Positions 37,298 through 48,061 of a stretch of 64,000 bases of DNA are shown here, in pieces. Under the pieces are notes generated by a model that saw nothing but the letters and a program-made list of their open reading frames with translations, ran no database searches and was not told the DNA's origin. A program made the translations under genes and the position numbers. The DNA comes from an uncultured Bacteroidia bacterium. GTDB lineage: Bacteria > Bacteroidota > Bacteroidia > Bacteroidales > UBA932. The first letter of the stretch is position 1. The number at the start of each line of letters is the position of its first letter. The DNA lies in contig CACWLD010000005.1 of NCBI GenBank assembly GCA_902761655.1, positions 33,859 to 97,858 on the forward strand, in the 5' to 3' direction.

Positions 37298-38110
37298 ATG
37301 ACCAAGATACATCCCCTTGCTACAGTCAGTCCCAACGCAATCCTGGGCGACAACGTAGAAATAGGTCCATATGCTTTCATTGACGACAACGTCAAGATAG
37401 GAAACAACTGCAAGATCCATCCACACGCCGTGGTATTCTCCTACGTGACAATGGGTGATAACTGCGAGGTGTTCCCCGGAGCCGTTGTGGGAGCCATTCC
37501 ACAGGACCTGAAATTTGACGGAGAGATCACATACGTGGAGATCGGCAACCGCGTCACCATCCGCGAATGCGCAACCATCAACCGCGGCACCAAGGCCAGC
37601 GGCAAGGGCATCACCAAGATTGGGGACGACGTCCTCATAATGTCCTACGTACACGTAGCGCACGACTGCCGCGTAGGCAACCATTGCATCCTTGTAAGTT
37701 ACGTAGGAATAGCCGGAGAGACTGACGTTGACGACTGGGCAATCCTTGGCGGAAGCACCGTGGTTCACCAGTTCAGCCACATTGGCGCTCACTCAATGGT
37801 GGGCGGCGGATCCAAGGTCAACAAGGACATCCCTCCCTACTCCCTTTGCGGACGCGATCCTATCTGCTACGCCGGAATCAACATTGTAGGCCTTCGCAGA
37901 AGGGGCTTCCAGCCCGATGTCATCCGCAACATAAAGGACATCTACGATACCATCTACTATCACGGATACAACATCTCCGACGGATGCTCCAGGGTAGAGA
38001 ACGGATTCCCCCCTTCAGAGGAAAGGGACGTCATCCTGAACTTCATCCGCAATTCCAAGCGTGGAATAGTAAGGGCTAACGACCTTAACGAAAAAGGAAC
38101 AATAGACTAG
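37298..38110 (+). CDS. lpxA: UDP-N-acetylglucosamine acyltransferase
   Basis: This 270-residue hexapeptide-repeat protein begins IHPLATVSPNAILGDNVEIGPYAF. It has GAIPQDLKFDGE, ECATINRGT and the catalytic His in YVHVAHDCRVGNH, plus the C-terminal helical domain. These are clear LpxA hallmarks. It carries out the first acylation in lipid A synthesis. It starts 7 bases after lpxC, where a fabZ domain would be expected in relatives. Its stop overlaps the wbqC start by one base. Confidence 0.95.
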   Translation: MTKIHPLATVSPNAILGDNVEIGPYAFIDDNVKIGNNCKIHPHAVVFSYVTMGDNCEVFPGAVVGAIPQDLKFDGEITYVEIGNRVTIRECATINRGTKASGKGITKIGDDVLIMSYVHVAHDCRVGNHCILVSYVGIAGETDVDDWAILGGSTVVHQFSHIGAHSMVGGGSKVNKDIPPYSLCGRDPICYAGINIVGLRRRGFQPDVIRNIKDIYDTIYYHGYNISDGCSRVENGFPPSEERDVILNFIRNSKRGIVRANDLNEKGTID

Positions 38111-38751
38111 TGGCGCTTTTAAGCATAGCATACTTCCCCCCTGTAGAATACTTCGTCTTGCTGGCGAAGTATTCTGTTATAGAGCTGGAAGCGTGCGAGA
38201 ACTACCAGAAGCAGTCCTACCGCAACCGATGCAAGATATACGCCGCTGACGGGCCACAGGCCCTGAATGTACCCATAGTGCACGAAAACGGCACCTTCAA
38301 GCTTCCCATAACCAAGATAAAGGTAGACTACTCCACTCCGTGGGTGACACGCACAAAAAGGGCCATTGACGCCGCCTACTACAGCTCCGCATATTTCGAA
38401 TACTACAGGGACCAGCTGTATTCCATCCTGGATTCCAAGCCCGAGACACTGTTCAGCCTGGACCTTGAACTCATACGTTTCCTTGCCCTTAAATGCGGCA
38501 TAAAGACCGATATCCGTTTCACTGAGGATTACCTGCCCGGGACCCCTGGCGAGGACTTCAGGGAAATCATACATCCCAAAAGGGCTAACACCATCCTGGA
38601 AGACAACAATCTGAAGAAGCCGTACTTCCAGGTCTTCTCCGGGAAGTACGGCTTCTTGCCGAATTTGTCGGTAATCGACCTTCTGTTCAACGAAGGCCCC
38701 GACTCAATATCCTACCTAAAACCTCAGGCCGACAGTAACAACGGCATCTAG
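38110..38751 (+). CDS. WbqC-like family protein
   Basis: This 213-residue protein starts at a GTG overlapping the lpxA stop by one base. The WbqC family pattern is visible: IAYFPPVEYFVLLAKYSV near the start, then YQKQSYRNRCKIYAADGPQ, LNVPIV and DYSTPWVTRTKRAIDAAY. WbqC-like proteins occur in O-antigen and sugar-nucleotide loci and are thought to act on sugar or amino acid intermediates; the reaction is uncertain. The last 36 bases overlap the convergent OMPP1 gene, so the two ends are antisense to each other. Confidence 0.8.
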   Translation: MALLSIAYFPPVEYFVLLAKYSVIELEACENYQKQSYRNRCKIYAADGPQALNVPIVHENGTFKLPITKIKVDYSTPWVTRTKRAIDAAYYSSAYFEYYRDQLYSILDSKPETLFSLDLELIRFLALKCGIKTDIRFTEDYLPGTPGEDFREIIHPKRANTILEDNNLKKPYFQVFSGKYGFLPNLSVIDLLFNEGPDSISYLKPQADSNNGI

Positions 38752-40284
38752 ACTCCGCCTATTGGCAATAATTTCAGGAGATTCATATACGAGCTGGGTA
38801 TAGTTGTCGTTGTACAGGTCGTACGGATAATTGTAATAGTCAGGAAGGACGTTCCAGCGCAGGGCCAGGTCAATGAAGAATGATCCGTCTGAAGCATATC
38901 CCAGACCTCCTGAATAGGAGCGGCGGGTAGAATAGCTGCCGTCTGACAACTTGCGGTCATTCTCAGTGAATCCGGCGCGAAGGGCCACATTAGGTGTGAG
39001 CATAAGCTCTGCACCAATGCGGTACTGGTTTGCGGATCCTCCATTGTTAAGGATGTCTGCATTGACATCAGAAACTATGGAAGAATACTCTGAAGAGTTC
39101 CTGCGATCAAGGGTGTAGTACATCTTGCTGTAGTTTGTGCGCTCCCAGTCAAAGCTGAGGAGTCCCAGTCCTGCAAGGGTGTAGGCTACGCCAAGGCCGG
39201 TGATGGAAGGAGTCCTGAGGGTGTAGGCGAAGTTGCCGTCTGCCGCCTTGGTCTCGTTTCCGGTAATCTCGGAAGCGTCAAGATAGGAGCTCCAGCCGTA
39301 CCTCTCCTCAATTGAGAAGACTGTAGGGGTCTGGTATGTGGCAGCTACGCGCAGTCCACCGATGGGACGCCAGATAACTCCAAACTTAGCGTATGCACCG
39401 CCTCCTACGTACTCAGTGTACTCGTACTCCTCTGAACGGCGGAAGCCGGTCTGGAAGTAACCGTCGCGAAGCGATGTCTCGGTAAAGGTGAAGTCATCCC
39501 TATAGTCAAGCACCGGAAGTCCCAGGTTGACTCCAAGATAGAGCTGGTCAAGATAATTGTATCCGAAATTGAACAGCAGGTCAGTCTTGGCGCCTGAACG
39601 CCTGCGGTAGTAGTCCTGGCCTATCTGGTCTCCCAGTTCCACGAAGATTTCTCCGGTGTGCTCATCGATATACTTGTTCTCAGTAGCGCCTATGTACTGG
39701 TCCGTGGTTCCGGTGATTTCGTCAATGAGATATGCGTCAAAGGCAGTCTGGAGGTCATAGTAACCTGAGGTGCCGTCCTCGAAATAGCTGTGGTCTATTC
39801 CGTTGGCCAGCTGCGCGAGGGCTGAAAGCTGCGAAGTGCTGGCGTTCTTTCCGTATACGGAGAAGGTCTCGGAATAAACATTGGTGGTATTGGCTACGAA
39901 GCCGAACGTGAAGCTGCTTCCGGATCCCTTTCCTCCTACGGGGAATACCATTGTAGTACCTACGTTGGGCAACTTGCCGCTTGTCCTGTTAAGCTGGTTG
40001 AAGTATTTGTCACCTTCCGGTGAAGTGAAAGATGTACCTATCCTGGAATTGGTGAATCCCGGGGAGAAAGTAACCTGAGAGTAGTTGGCGACAGCCGAGC
40101 CGGCCGGGTTGATCCCAATCGAGCCCAAATCTCCGCCCAATGCTGAAACCGCATTTCCAAGAGCCATAGTGCGCGCGGTACCGTAATAGTTGTTTTCCGC
40201 CGCAAGGATTGCTCCGTCCAAGGTCTGCGCCTGGAGGGAAACTGCCGCAAAGAGCAACAGTCCCGCAAAATATAATCTTCTCAT
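38716..40284 (-). CDS. OMPP1/FadL/TodX-type outer membrane transport protein
   Basis: The ATG at 40284 gives a signal peptide MRRLYFAGLLLFAAVSLQAQ; the frame opens 10 codons earlier without benefit. The 522-residue beta-barrel has the family N-terminal hatch: NYYGTARTMALGNAVSALGGDLGSIGINPAG. It ends in an aromatic C terminus (VVTVGLRF) suited to BAM assembly. FadL-type channels import hydrophobic compounds. It follows the Tyr-rich lipoprotein gene by 57 bases and is probably co-transcribed. The cargo is unknown. The 3' end overlaps wbqC. Confidence 0.85.
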   Translation of the reverse strand: MRRLYFAGLLLFAAVSLQAQTLDGAILAAENNYYGTARTMALGNAVSALGGDLGSIGINPAGSAVANYSQVTFSPGFTNSRIGTSFTSPEGDKYFNQLNRTSGKLPNVGTTMVFPVGGKGSGSSFTFGFVANTTNVYSETFSVYGKNASTSQLSALAQLANGIDHSYFEDGTSGYYDLQTAFDAYLIDEITGTTDQYIGATENKYIDEHTGEIFVELGDQIGQDYYRRRSGAKTDLLFNFGYNYLDQLYLGVNLGLPVLDYRDDFTFTETSLRDGYFQTGFRRSEEYEYTEYVGGGAYAKFGVIWRPIGGLRVAATYQTPTVFSIEERYGWSSYLDASEITGNETKAADGNFAYTLRTPSITGLGVAYTLAGLGLLSFDWERTNYSKMYYTLDRRNSSEYSSIVSDVNADILNNGGSANQYRIGAELMLTPNVALRAGFTENDRKLSDGSYSTRRSYSGGLGYASDGSFFIDLALRWNVLPDYYNYPYDLYNDNYTQLVYESPEIIANRRSLDAVVTVGLRF

Positions 40285-40341
40285 AATTGCTGTCGAGGTT
40301 TTAAAATTAAACATTCTGGTTACCGGAGGGCCGGAGCGCGG

Positions 40342-41598
40342 CTACCTGCCGCGTCCTCCGCCACCGCCGCTGCTGGATCCACCGCCGGATGAACCGCCGC
40401 CGCTATAGCCGCCGCCACCGCCGCCACTGTATCCGCCACCGCTGTAGCCACCGGATGAACCGCTGGAGCGGCTTACGGAACCGGATGACCTGCTGACTGA
40501 GCCGGATGACCTGCTGACGCTTCCTGAGGACCTGTTCACGGTTGAGCCTGAGGACCTGTTCACGGTAGAACTGCCGGAATTGTAGGATCCTGAGGACCTG
40601 TCGCTGGACATAGAGCTGGAAGGAACCGCCCTGCGGTAAGTGGTGTTGGCTGCGGAACCGTTGGTTGCGCGGGTGCTAGTAGAAGAACTTACAGCCGAAT
40701 TGGACCGGGTCTGAACATTTGCAGAGGTTGTTCCGGCGGGCCTGCTGCTGGTTCCGGCCACCCTTCTGGTGGCGGAAGATCCTGCAGGCAGACGGCGTAC
40801 CGTAGAAGAACCTGTGCTGGTGCTGGCCGTAGCCTTAGTTCCGGCTGCTGAAGAGCCTGCGGTCCTTGTCACGCCGCCGGAGGTGCTCACGGCTGCGCGT
40901 GGTGCGAATCCAATGTTGGTCCTATTGGGATTGCTTACGTGGATTCCAGGGCCCGCATAGTGTCCGCCGTGGTAATGTCCGCCGCCATAATAGTAGTACG
41001 GATAGTATGCGCTATAGTAGCCGTAGTAGCCGCCATAATAGCCGTGGTAGCCGTAGTACCAGGGGTCGTAATACCAAGGGGAATAATACCAGGATGAGTA
41101 ATATGGACGATAGTAGAAAGGATCGTACCATCCGCCGTAGTACCAGGGGTCATACCAGAACGGGTCGTACCAGAAGGGGTCGTACCACCTGTAATGCCAG
41201 CTTGCGTATACGGAGTATGGATGATACCAGCTCCTGTAGAAGGGACTGTCCCAATAGCTGTATCCCCAGTAGAGATTCCAGGAAGAATGCTCGTTGAGGG
41301 TTATGGATGACAGTCTGTTGTTATCGTTGAACTTAAGGGTCGCAGACATATTCTGGGGAATGAAGAGGGTGTCAACCTTCTCTTCGTTCTTGAGGAAGAT
41401 CTGAGATCCGCGGGTTCTGTTAATAAGGTCTTGGGTTTCAGTATCGGTTACCTGAGATATAGGACGGGAAGTACTAACAGCATAGTAAATTCCATCCTGA
41501 TACCTCTGGGAAGAAGTATCCTGAGCGACCTGGGTCATTGAGACGCAGGAAGTCAGTGCGGCGAGAGCCGCCAAGGTGATAATAATGTGCCTTTTCAT
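40342..41598 (-). CDS. Lipoprotein with Tyr/Trp-rich and Ser/Gly-rich low-complexity regions
   Basis: The ATG at 41598 follows a strong AGGAGG ribosome site and gives MKRHIIITLAALAALTSC, a lipoprotein signal. The 418-residue protein has a short folded N-terminal part (about 20-100). A segment of about 110 residues rich in Tyr, Trp, Asp and Pro (repeats of WYDPF) comes next, then a Ser/Thr/Arg region with SSGSVSR-type repeats and a Gly/Ser tail. Such proteins have been misnamed vitellogenin-like in Bacteroides. The function is unknown; adhesive or surface-scaffold roles are guesses. It precedes the OMPP1 gene. Confidence 0.75.
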   Translation of the reverse strand: MKRHIIITLAALAALTSCVSMTQVAQDTSSQRYQDGIYYAVSTSRPISQVTDTETQDLINRTRGSQIFLKNEEKVDTLFIPQNMSATLKFNDNNRLSSITLNEHSSWNLYWGYSYWDSPFYRSWYHPYSVYASWHYRWYDPFWYDPFWYDPWYYGGWYDPFYYRPYYSSWYYSPWYYDPWYYGYHGYYGGYYGYYSAYYPYYYYGGGHYHGGHYAGPGIHVSNPNRTNIGFAPRAAVSTSGGVTRTAGSSAAGTKATASTSTGSSTVRRLPAGSSATRRVAGTSSRPAGTTSANVQTRSNSAVSSSTSTRATNGSAANTTYRRAVPSSSMSSDRSSGSYNSGSSTVNRSSGSTVNRSSGSVSRSSGSVSRSSGSVSRSSGSSGGYSGGGYSGGGGGGYSGGGSSGGGSSSGGGGGRGR

Positions 41599-41633
41599 AA
41601 TAGAACCTCCTATAATATCAATCAAATAAATTG

Positions 41634-41641
41634 TATCTTTG
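41634..41641 (+). promoter_or_regulatory. Promoter -7 element for proS
   Basis: TATCTTTG, a perfect match, lies 67 bases upstream of the proS ATG. A one-mismatch minus-strand element (plus-strand CAAATAAA, 41623-41630) could drive the divergent lipoprotein gene at 41598. Confidence 0.5.
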
Positions 41642-41708
41642 CAACAGGTATTTGCAAGAACTATGCAAGTTTACAAAAAAAGTAAGTAATAAACAATAAA
41701 ATAAAAAA

Positions 41709-43187
41709 ATGGCTAAAGAAGTAACAGCCCGTTCAGAGAATTACTCTCAGTGGTACAATGACTTAGTGGTGAAGGCAGACCTTGCGGAACAATCCGCGGT
41801 CAGAGGATGTATGGTCATAAAACCATACGGATATGCCATCTGGGAAAAGATGCAGTCCGTTCTGGACGGCATGTTCAAGAAGACCGGCGTCCAGAACGCT
41901 TATTTCCCGTTGTTCATCCCCAAATCTTTCTTCAGCAAGGAAGCCGAGCACGTGGCAGGCTTCGCAAAGGAGTGCGCGGTGGTTACCCATCACCGCCTGA
42001 TGAACGACCCTGACGGAAAGGGCGTGGTAGTGGACCCTGAGGCAAAACTGGAAGAAGAGCTCATCGTGAGGCCAACCTCCGAGACCATCATATGGAGCGT
42101 TTACAAGAACTGGATCACATCCTGGAGGGATCTCCCCATCCTGTGCAACCAGTGGTGCAACGTAGTGCGCTGGGAGATGCGTACGCGTCCTTTCCTGCGC
42201 ACGGCTGAGTTCCTGTGGCAGGAGGGGCATACCGCCCACTCATCGGCAGAAGAGGCTGAGGCCAAGGCTAATGAGATGGTGCAGGTGTACGCCAATTTCG
42301 CGCGCAATACGCTGGCGCTGCCTGTTATCGTAGGACACAAGAGCCCCAACGAGAGGTTCGCGGGAGCGCTGGACACCCTTACCATTGAGGCTATGATGCA
42401 GGACGGAAAGGCCCTGCAGGCAGGCACATCGCACTTCCTGGGCCAGAACTTTGCAAAGTCTTTCGACGTGCAGTACACTGACAAGGAAGGGAAGCTGCAG
42501 TACGTGTGGGCTACGTCGTGGGGCGTGAGCACGCGACTTATGGGAGCGCTCATAATGGCCCACGGCGATGACAACGGCCTTGTGCTTCCTCCGGCGCTGG
42601 CACCCATCCAGGTGGTGATGGTTCCCATCTACCGTACGGACGAAGAGCGCGCCGCGGTATTGGAGAAGATGGCTGCCATAAAGGCAGAACTTGAGGTTAA
42701 GGGCCATTCAGTGAAGGTTGACGAGAGGGATACCATACGCCCGGGATTCAAGTTTGCGGAGTGGGAGCTCAAGGGAGTTCCGGTGCGCCTGGCAATGGGA
42801 GCTCGCGACCTTGCCGCCGGCACCGTGGAAGTGGCCCGCAGGGACACCCTCACCAAGGAGACAATGGCCTTGGAAGGCATCGCAGACCATATCCACGGCC
42901 TTCTGGACGACATCCAGGCCAATATATACAACAAGGCAATGGCGTTCCGTGACAGCCGCGTGCAGAAGTGCGACAGCTGGGAGGAGTTCAAGACAGAGAT
43001 ACAGAACGGAAAGTTCCTCCTCTGCCATTGGGACGGCACGGCCGAGACAGAGCAGAAAATCAAGGACGAGACCAAGGCTACAATCCGCTGCATCCCCGTG
43101 GACAGCTACGTATGCGAGGAAGAGGGCAAGGACATCTACTCCGGAAAGCCTTCAAAGTGCAGGGTTGTTTACGCAATAGCATATTAG
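41709..43187 (+). CDS. proS: Prolyl-tRNA synthetase (archaeal/eukaryotic-type)
   Basis: This 492-residue class II synthetase has motif 1 ([20 protein letters not shown]), motif 2 ([28 protein letters not shown]), motif 3 ([15 protein letters not shown]) and an anticodon-binding domain. A C-terminal zinc-domain remnant ends in a tyrosine (CRVVYAIAY), as in the type 3 ProS. It lacks the editing insertion of the E. coli type. It charges tRNA-Pro. It heads a + strand operon with the DUF3078, tilS and esterase genes. Confidence 0.95.
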   Translation: MAKEVTARSENYSQWYNDLVVKADLAEQSAVRGCMVIKPYGYAIWEKMQSVLDGMFKKTGVQNAYFPLFIPKSFFSKEAEHVAGFAKECAVVTHHRLMNDPDGKGVVVDPEAKLEEELIVRPTSETIIWSVYKNWITSWRDLPILCNQWCNVVRWEMRTRPFLRTAEFLWQEGHTAHSSAEEAEAKANEMVQVYANFARNTLALPVIVGHKSPNERFAGALDTLTIEAMMQDGKALQAGTSHFLGQNFAKSFDVQYTDKEGKLQYVWATSWGVSTRLMGALIMAHGDDNGLVLPPALAPIQVVMVPIYRTDEERAAVLEKMAAIKAELEVKGHSVKVDERDTIRPGFKFAEWELKGVPVRLAMGARDLAAGTVEVARRDTLTKETMALEGIADHIHGLLDDIQANIYNKAMAFRDSRVQKCDSWEEFKTEIQNGKFLLCHWDGTAETEQKIKDETKATIRCIPVDSYVCEEEGKDIYSGKPSKCRVVYAIAY

Positions 43188-43190
43188 ATT

Positions 43191-44189
43191 ATGAAAAAGA
43201 GAACGTTGATAATTGCGGCCGCTTTCCTGGCCGCCCAGGCTTTATCGTTCGCCCAGGTTGTAATGACCGACGCGGAGAAGGCAGCCGCAGCAGCGGCCGC
43301 AGCAATCCAGAACGCCCCAAAGGCGCAGGAAGAGACGGCTAAGCCGCAGTATTGGGAAAGAAGCACCGAGGTCAACCTCGGATTCAACGAGACAAACCTC
43401 ACCAACTGGGCTGCGGGAGGATTCAACACACTTATGTTCACATCGTCCCTGGACGCCAAGGCAAATTATAAGAAGGACCTGAGCACTTGGAACAACCGCC
43501 TTCAGCTGGACTACGGTTTCCTGCGTTCGTCAGACAAGCCGGGCGTATTCCAGAAGAGCAATGACCGTATGTATCTGGAAAGCGGATGGGCATACAAGAC
43601 ATCCAAGGATTCCAAATGGAACTATTCCGCAGGTTTCGACTTCCGCTCACAGTTCACCCGCACCCCGGTCAAGTACCTAAGCAACGCAGACGGAAAGTGG
43701 TACGGAGACGGACTCAAATCCGGTTTCTTCTCCCCTGCATATACCAATATCGCACTTGGTATGGAGTGGGTGCCAAAGGAGTGGTTCAACATAACCTTCT
43801 CCCCTGTCACCGGCGGTCTGGTGATCTGCTCTATCCCGGAACTGCGCAAGCAGTACGGTATGCTGCCGTTTGAGAATGACCCTGAGAAGTATCACAGCGT
43901 ACTGTTTATGTTTGGTGCCCAGATCAAGGCCAACTTCAAGATGACCATCAACGACGTGTTCGCATATGACACGCAGCTGGTTCTCTTCTCCAACTATCTG
44001 GACCATCCTGAGAGGCTTCGCGTGAACTGGGACAACAAGGTCAGCTGGCAGCTGGCCAAGTTCATCAAACTTGCGTTCAACACCTGGCTGATCTACGACC
44101 CTCGCGTGATCATAGACGGAAAGGACAGGGTTCAGTTCAAGGAGGCTTTCACGGTCAATTTCACCTACACGTTCAAACCGCGTAAATAA
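43191..44189 (+). CDS. DUF3078 domain-containing protein
   Basis: This 332-residue protein has a signal peptide (MKKRTLIIAAAFLAAQALSFAQ) and a short Ala-rich stretch. A beta-rich domain of the Bacteroidota DUF3078 family follows: LGFNETNLTNWAAGGFNTL and YFNx-type strands ending with FTYTFKPRK. It looks like an outer-membrane barrel, but the role is unknown. It starts 3 bases after proS and abuts tilS with no gap. Confidence 0.85.
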   Translation: MKKRTLIIAAAFLAAQALSFAQVVMTDAEKAAAAAAAAIQNAPKAQEETAKPQYWERSTEVNLGFNETNLTNWAAGGFNTLMFTSSLDAKANYKKDLSTWNNRLQLDYGFLRSSDKPGVFQKSNDRMYLESGWAYKTSKDSKWNYSAGFDFRSQFTRTPVKYLSNADGKWYGDGLKSGFFSPAYTNIALGMEWVPKEWFNITFSPVTGGLVICSIPELRKQYGMLPFENDPEKYHSVLFMFGAQIKANFKMTINDVFAYDTQLVLFSNYLDHPERLRVNWDNKVSWQLAKFIKLAFNTWLIYDPRVIIDGKDRVQFKEAFTVNFTYTFKPRK

Positions 44190-45500
44190 ATGAAAATCCT
44201 GCTTGCAGTAAGCGGCGGCATAGACTCTATGTTTATGGCGGAACGGTTCCTTGCCACAGACGGAGCCGGCGCCATTGCCGTGGCGCACTGCAACTTCGGG
44301 CTCCGCGGAGCTGAAAGCGATGCGGACGAAGTCTTTGTGCGCGACTGGTGCGCGCGCAAGGGCGTGGAGTTCATAAGCAGGAGGTTCGATACGTCCAAGT
44401 ATGCCGTCGAAAAGGGAATAAGCATTGAGATGGCCGCGCGCGAGCTGCGGTACGCCTGGTTCGCGGATTTATGCCGCGAACGGGGCTTCAGCTGCGTAGC
44501 GGTGGCCCACAATGCGGACGACAATGCGGAAACGCTGTTCCTGAACCTGCTCAGGGGCACGGGCGGGCGCGGCCTGCGTGGAATGCAGGCCCGCGGCACG
44601 GTGCCCGGAGCGCCGGACGTAGTGCTCATCCGCCCCCTTCTGGGGATGACACGCAAGGAGATTACTGAATGGATGACCGCCGCCGGAGCCGGCTGGCGGG
44701 AAGACAGCACCAACGCCGGGAGCGTGTTCAAGCGCAACAAGATCCGCAACAAGGTGTTCCCGCTGCTCAAGGAGATGAACCCTTCGTTCGTGAAGACACT
44801 TACCAGGAGTATGGGCTACTTCAGCCAGGAAAATGACATAGCGGACGATTATTTCCAGGAGCACAAGGCTCAGGTGTTCAGCGACAGACGCATTGATGTG
44901 CAGGCGCTGCTGGGGCTGAAGCATTGGGAATACGTGCTTTACAGGATTGCCGAGCCTTTCGGCTTCAATATGCAGGTGATAGACGCCATCGGGCGAAGCC
45001 TGAAGGAGCCGGGACAGCTTTCGGGAAAGATATTCACGGGTGATGGATACCAGATGGTGTCATCTTCGGACGCATTGATTATCAGCGAGATAAAGCAAGG
45101 AGAAAGGTTGTCAGGGCTCAGCGTGGAGCAGTGCGGTGACTATGGATTCAATGGCAGCACAGTGTGTGTGCGCCTGTATGCCCGCACGCCTGATATGGCA
45201 TTGGAGCAGCCGCAGGGCACGCTCATTTTCGATGCGGACAAGGTTCCATTCCCTTTTACACTTCGCTCCTGGCAGAAGGGAGACTGGCTGAATCCGCTGG
45301 GCCTCAGAGGGAGGAAGAAACTGTCAGATATGTTCACGGACCTGAAGTTCTCCCTGCTGGACAAGGACGATGCAATTGTACTGCAGACTACCACAATGCC
45401 GGAAGGGCATATAGGAGCTCTTATAGGACAGAGGATAGATGATTCCCTGAAAGTGACGCCGGAAACGGCCACCGTCCTTATGATAAGACTGACCAAATAA
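44190..45500 (+). CDS. tilS: tRNA(Ile)-lysidine synthase
   Basis: This 436-residue protein has the PP-loop SGGIDSMFMAERF at the N terminus, then HCNFGLRGAESDADE and AHNADDNAETLFLNLLRGTGGRGL, all typical of TilS. The C-terminal substrate-binding region has the 'GLRGRKKLSDMFTDLK' motif. It converts C34 of tRNA-Ile(CAU) to lysidine, which is needed to read AUA codons. AUA is used often in this window. The start is immediately after the preceding stop. Confidence 0.95.
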   Translation: MKILLAVSGGIDSMFMAERFLATDGAGAIAVAHCNFGLRGAESDADEVFVRDWCARKGVEFISRRFDTSKYAVEKGISIEMAARELRYAWFADLCRERGFSCVAVAHNADDNAETLFLNLLRGTGGRGLRGMQARGTVPGAPDVVLIRPLLGMTRKEITEWMTAAGAGWREDSTNAGSVFKRNKIRNKVFPLLKEMNPSFVKTLTRSMGYFSQENDIADDYFQEHKAQVFSDRRIDVQALLGLKHWEYVLYRIAEPFGFNMQVIDAIGRSLKEPGQLSGKIFTGDGYQMVSSSDALIISEIKQGERLSGLSVEQCGDYGFNGSTVCVRLYARTPDMALEQPQGTLIFDADKVPFPFTLRSWQKGDWLNPLGLRGRKKLSDMFTDLKFSLLDKDDAIVLQTTTMPEGHIGALIGQRIDDSLKVTPETATVLMIRLTK

Positions 45501-46634
<1,134 letters not shown>

Positions 46635-46637
46635 AAA

Positions 46638-48059
46638 ATGTCTTTTTTATCCTTCAACTTCTGGCTGGTATTCCCAATCATCTTCGGATTGTATTGGCTG
46701 ATACCTGTCAGATACAACACCCTCAGGAAGGTGTTTCTAATTCTTGTGAGCTATCTGCTCTATATGAATTGGAAACCGGCCTTTGCATTAGTGCTTCTGG
46801 GGGTGACTGTGATAACATATTTTGGAGGTTATTTGCTGGAAAAGAATAAAAAGGAAGGCAGCAGGAAACGGATTGCCTTATTTTTCGCGATACTGTCCCT
46901 GCTGCCTCTTCTTGTCTTCAAGTATTACAATTTCATAAACGATTCCATCCATTCAGGCCTTGAGCATCTGGGAGTGGCTTTCAATCTACCAGGATTGAAC
47001 TGGGCAATTCCCGTCGGAATCAGTTTCTTCTCTTTCCAGGCTGTAGGTTACTTGCTTGATGTTTATCACGGAAAGACTTCTGCTGAGAAGAATATAATAG
47101 ATTACATTCTGTTTGTCTCATTTTTCCCTCAAATAACATCCGGCCCTATCAGTAAAGCAGATGAACTGCTACCCCAGATAAAAAAGCCCCACACCTTTGA
47201 CTATGAGCAAGGAAAGCAAGGATTGAAATTCCTGGTGTGGGGAATGTTCTTGAAAATTGTCATCGCGGACAGATTGGGGTTGTACGTAGACAACGTCTTC
47301 CCTAATTATGACCACTACAACAGTGTTGCCTGCATTGTTGCCATTCTGTTCTACACTTTGCAGATATATACGGACTTCGCAGGTTATTCGTATATAGCAA
47401 TTGGCATAGCAGGGATTCTGGGATTCGACCTGATCAACAACTTCAACAGACCATATTTTGCCCAAAGCGTTTCTGAATTCTGGCGCAGATGGCACATATC
47501 GCTTACCAGATGGCTGACTCAAAATATCTATATACCTCTTGGTGGAAGCAGGTGCAGTAATTTCAGATGCTGGTTCAATATAATTATCACGTTCCTCGTC
47601 AGCGGTATCTGGCATGGGGCTAACTGGACCTTCATCATATGGGGCCTTATCCACGGATTTCTTCTTGTCTTTGAGAGGATTGCCGGACTGAACCCTAAAG
47701 GCAAAGTATCACAGACAGCAGACTCGAAAAAGTATCTGAAACCAATCCGAATCTTTCTTACCTTTATCCTCGTGAGTGTCGCCTGGATATTCTTCAGGAT
47801 GCCTACAGTTGGAGATTCTCTTGGAATAATAGGTCATATGTTCTCTGCAGACAATGCCTCAACTATTGCCGCAAGCGGGATCAACACTACTCTGATAGTC
47901 CTGCCATTCCTATTTGTAAAGGATTTCAAGGATGAGTTTCTATCTACCAGACTTAAGTTCATGAACCACCCTGCCGTTCATTGGGCTTGGTATGTCTTGC
48001 TGTTTGTTATGATTATAGGCATTGGTGTGCTTGACAAGTTCATATATGTAAGTTTCTGA
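46638..48059 (+). CDS. MBOAT family membrane-bound O-acyltransferase (AlgI/DltB-like)
   Basis: This 473-residue polytopic protein has the AlgI-type pattern: SFNFWLVFPIIFGLYWL, VGISFFSFQAVGYLLDVY, FFPQITSGPI and the catalytic His region FLVSGIWHGANWTFIIWGLIHG. MBOAT proteins move acetyl groups across the membrane to extracytoplasmic polysaccharides. Here it is paired with the SGNH-like gene 2 bases downstream, so O-acetylation of the capsule made by the facing locus is likely. Several CATG sites set it apart from genes to the left, consistent with acquisition. Confidence 0.88.
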   Translation: MSFLSFNFWLVFPIIFGLYWLIPVRYNTLRKVFLILVSYLLYMNWKPAFALVLLGVTVITYFGGYLLEKNKKEGSRKRIALFFAILSLLPLLVFKYYNFINDSIHSGLEHLGVAFNLPGLNWAIPVGISFFSFQAVGYLLDVYHGKTSAEKNIIDYILFVSFFPQITSGPISKADELLPQIKKPHTFDYEQGKQGLKFLVWGMFLKIVIADRLGLYVDNVFPNYDHYNSVACIVAILFYTLQIYTDFAGYSYIAIGIAGILGFDLINNFNRPYFAQSVSEFWRRWHISLTRWLTQNIYIPLGGSRCSNFRCWFNIIITFLVSGIWHGANWTFIIWGLIHGFLLVFERIAGLNPKGKVSQTADSKKYLKPIRIFLTFILVSVAWIFFRMPTVGDSLGIIGHMFSADNASTIAASGINTTLIVLPFLFVKDFKDEFLSTRLKFMNHPAVHWAWYVLLFVMIIGIGVLDKFIYVSF

Positions 48060-48061
48060 TC

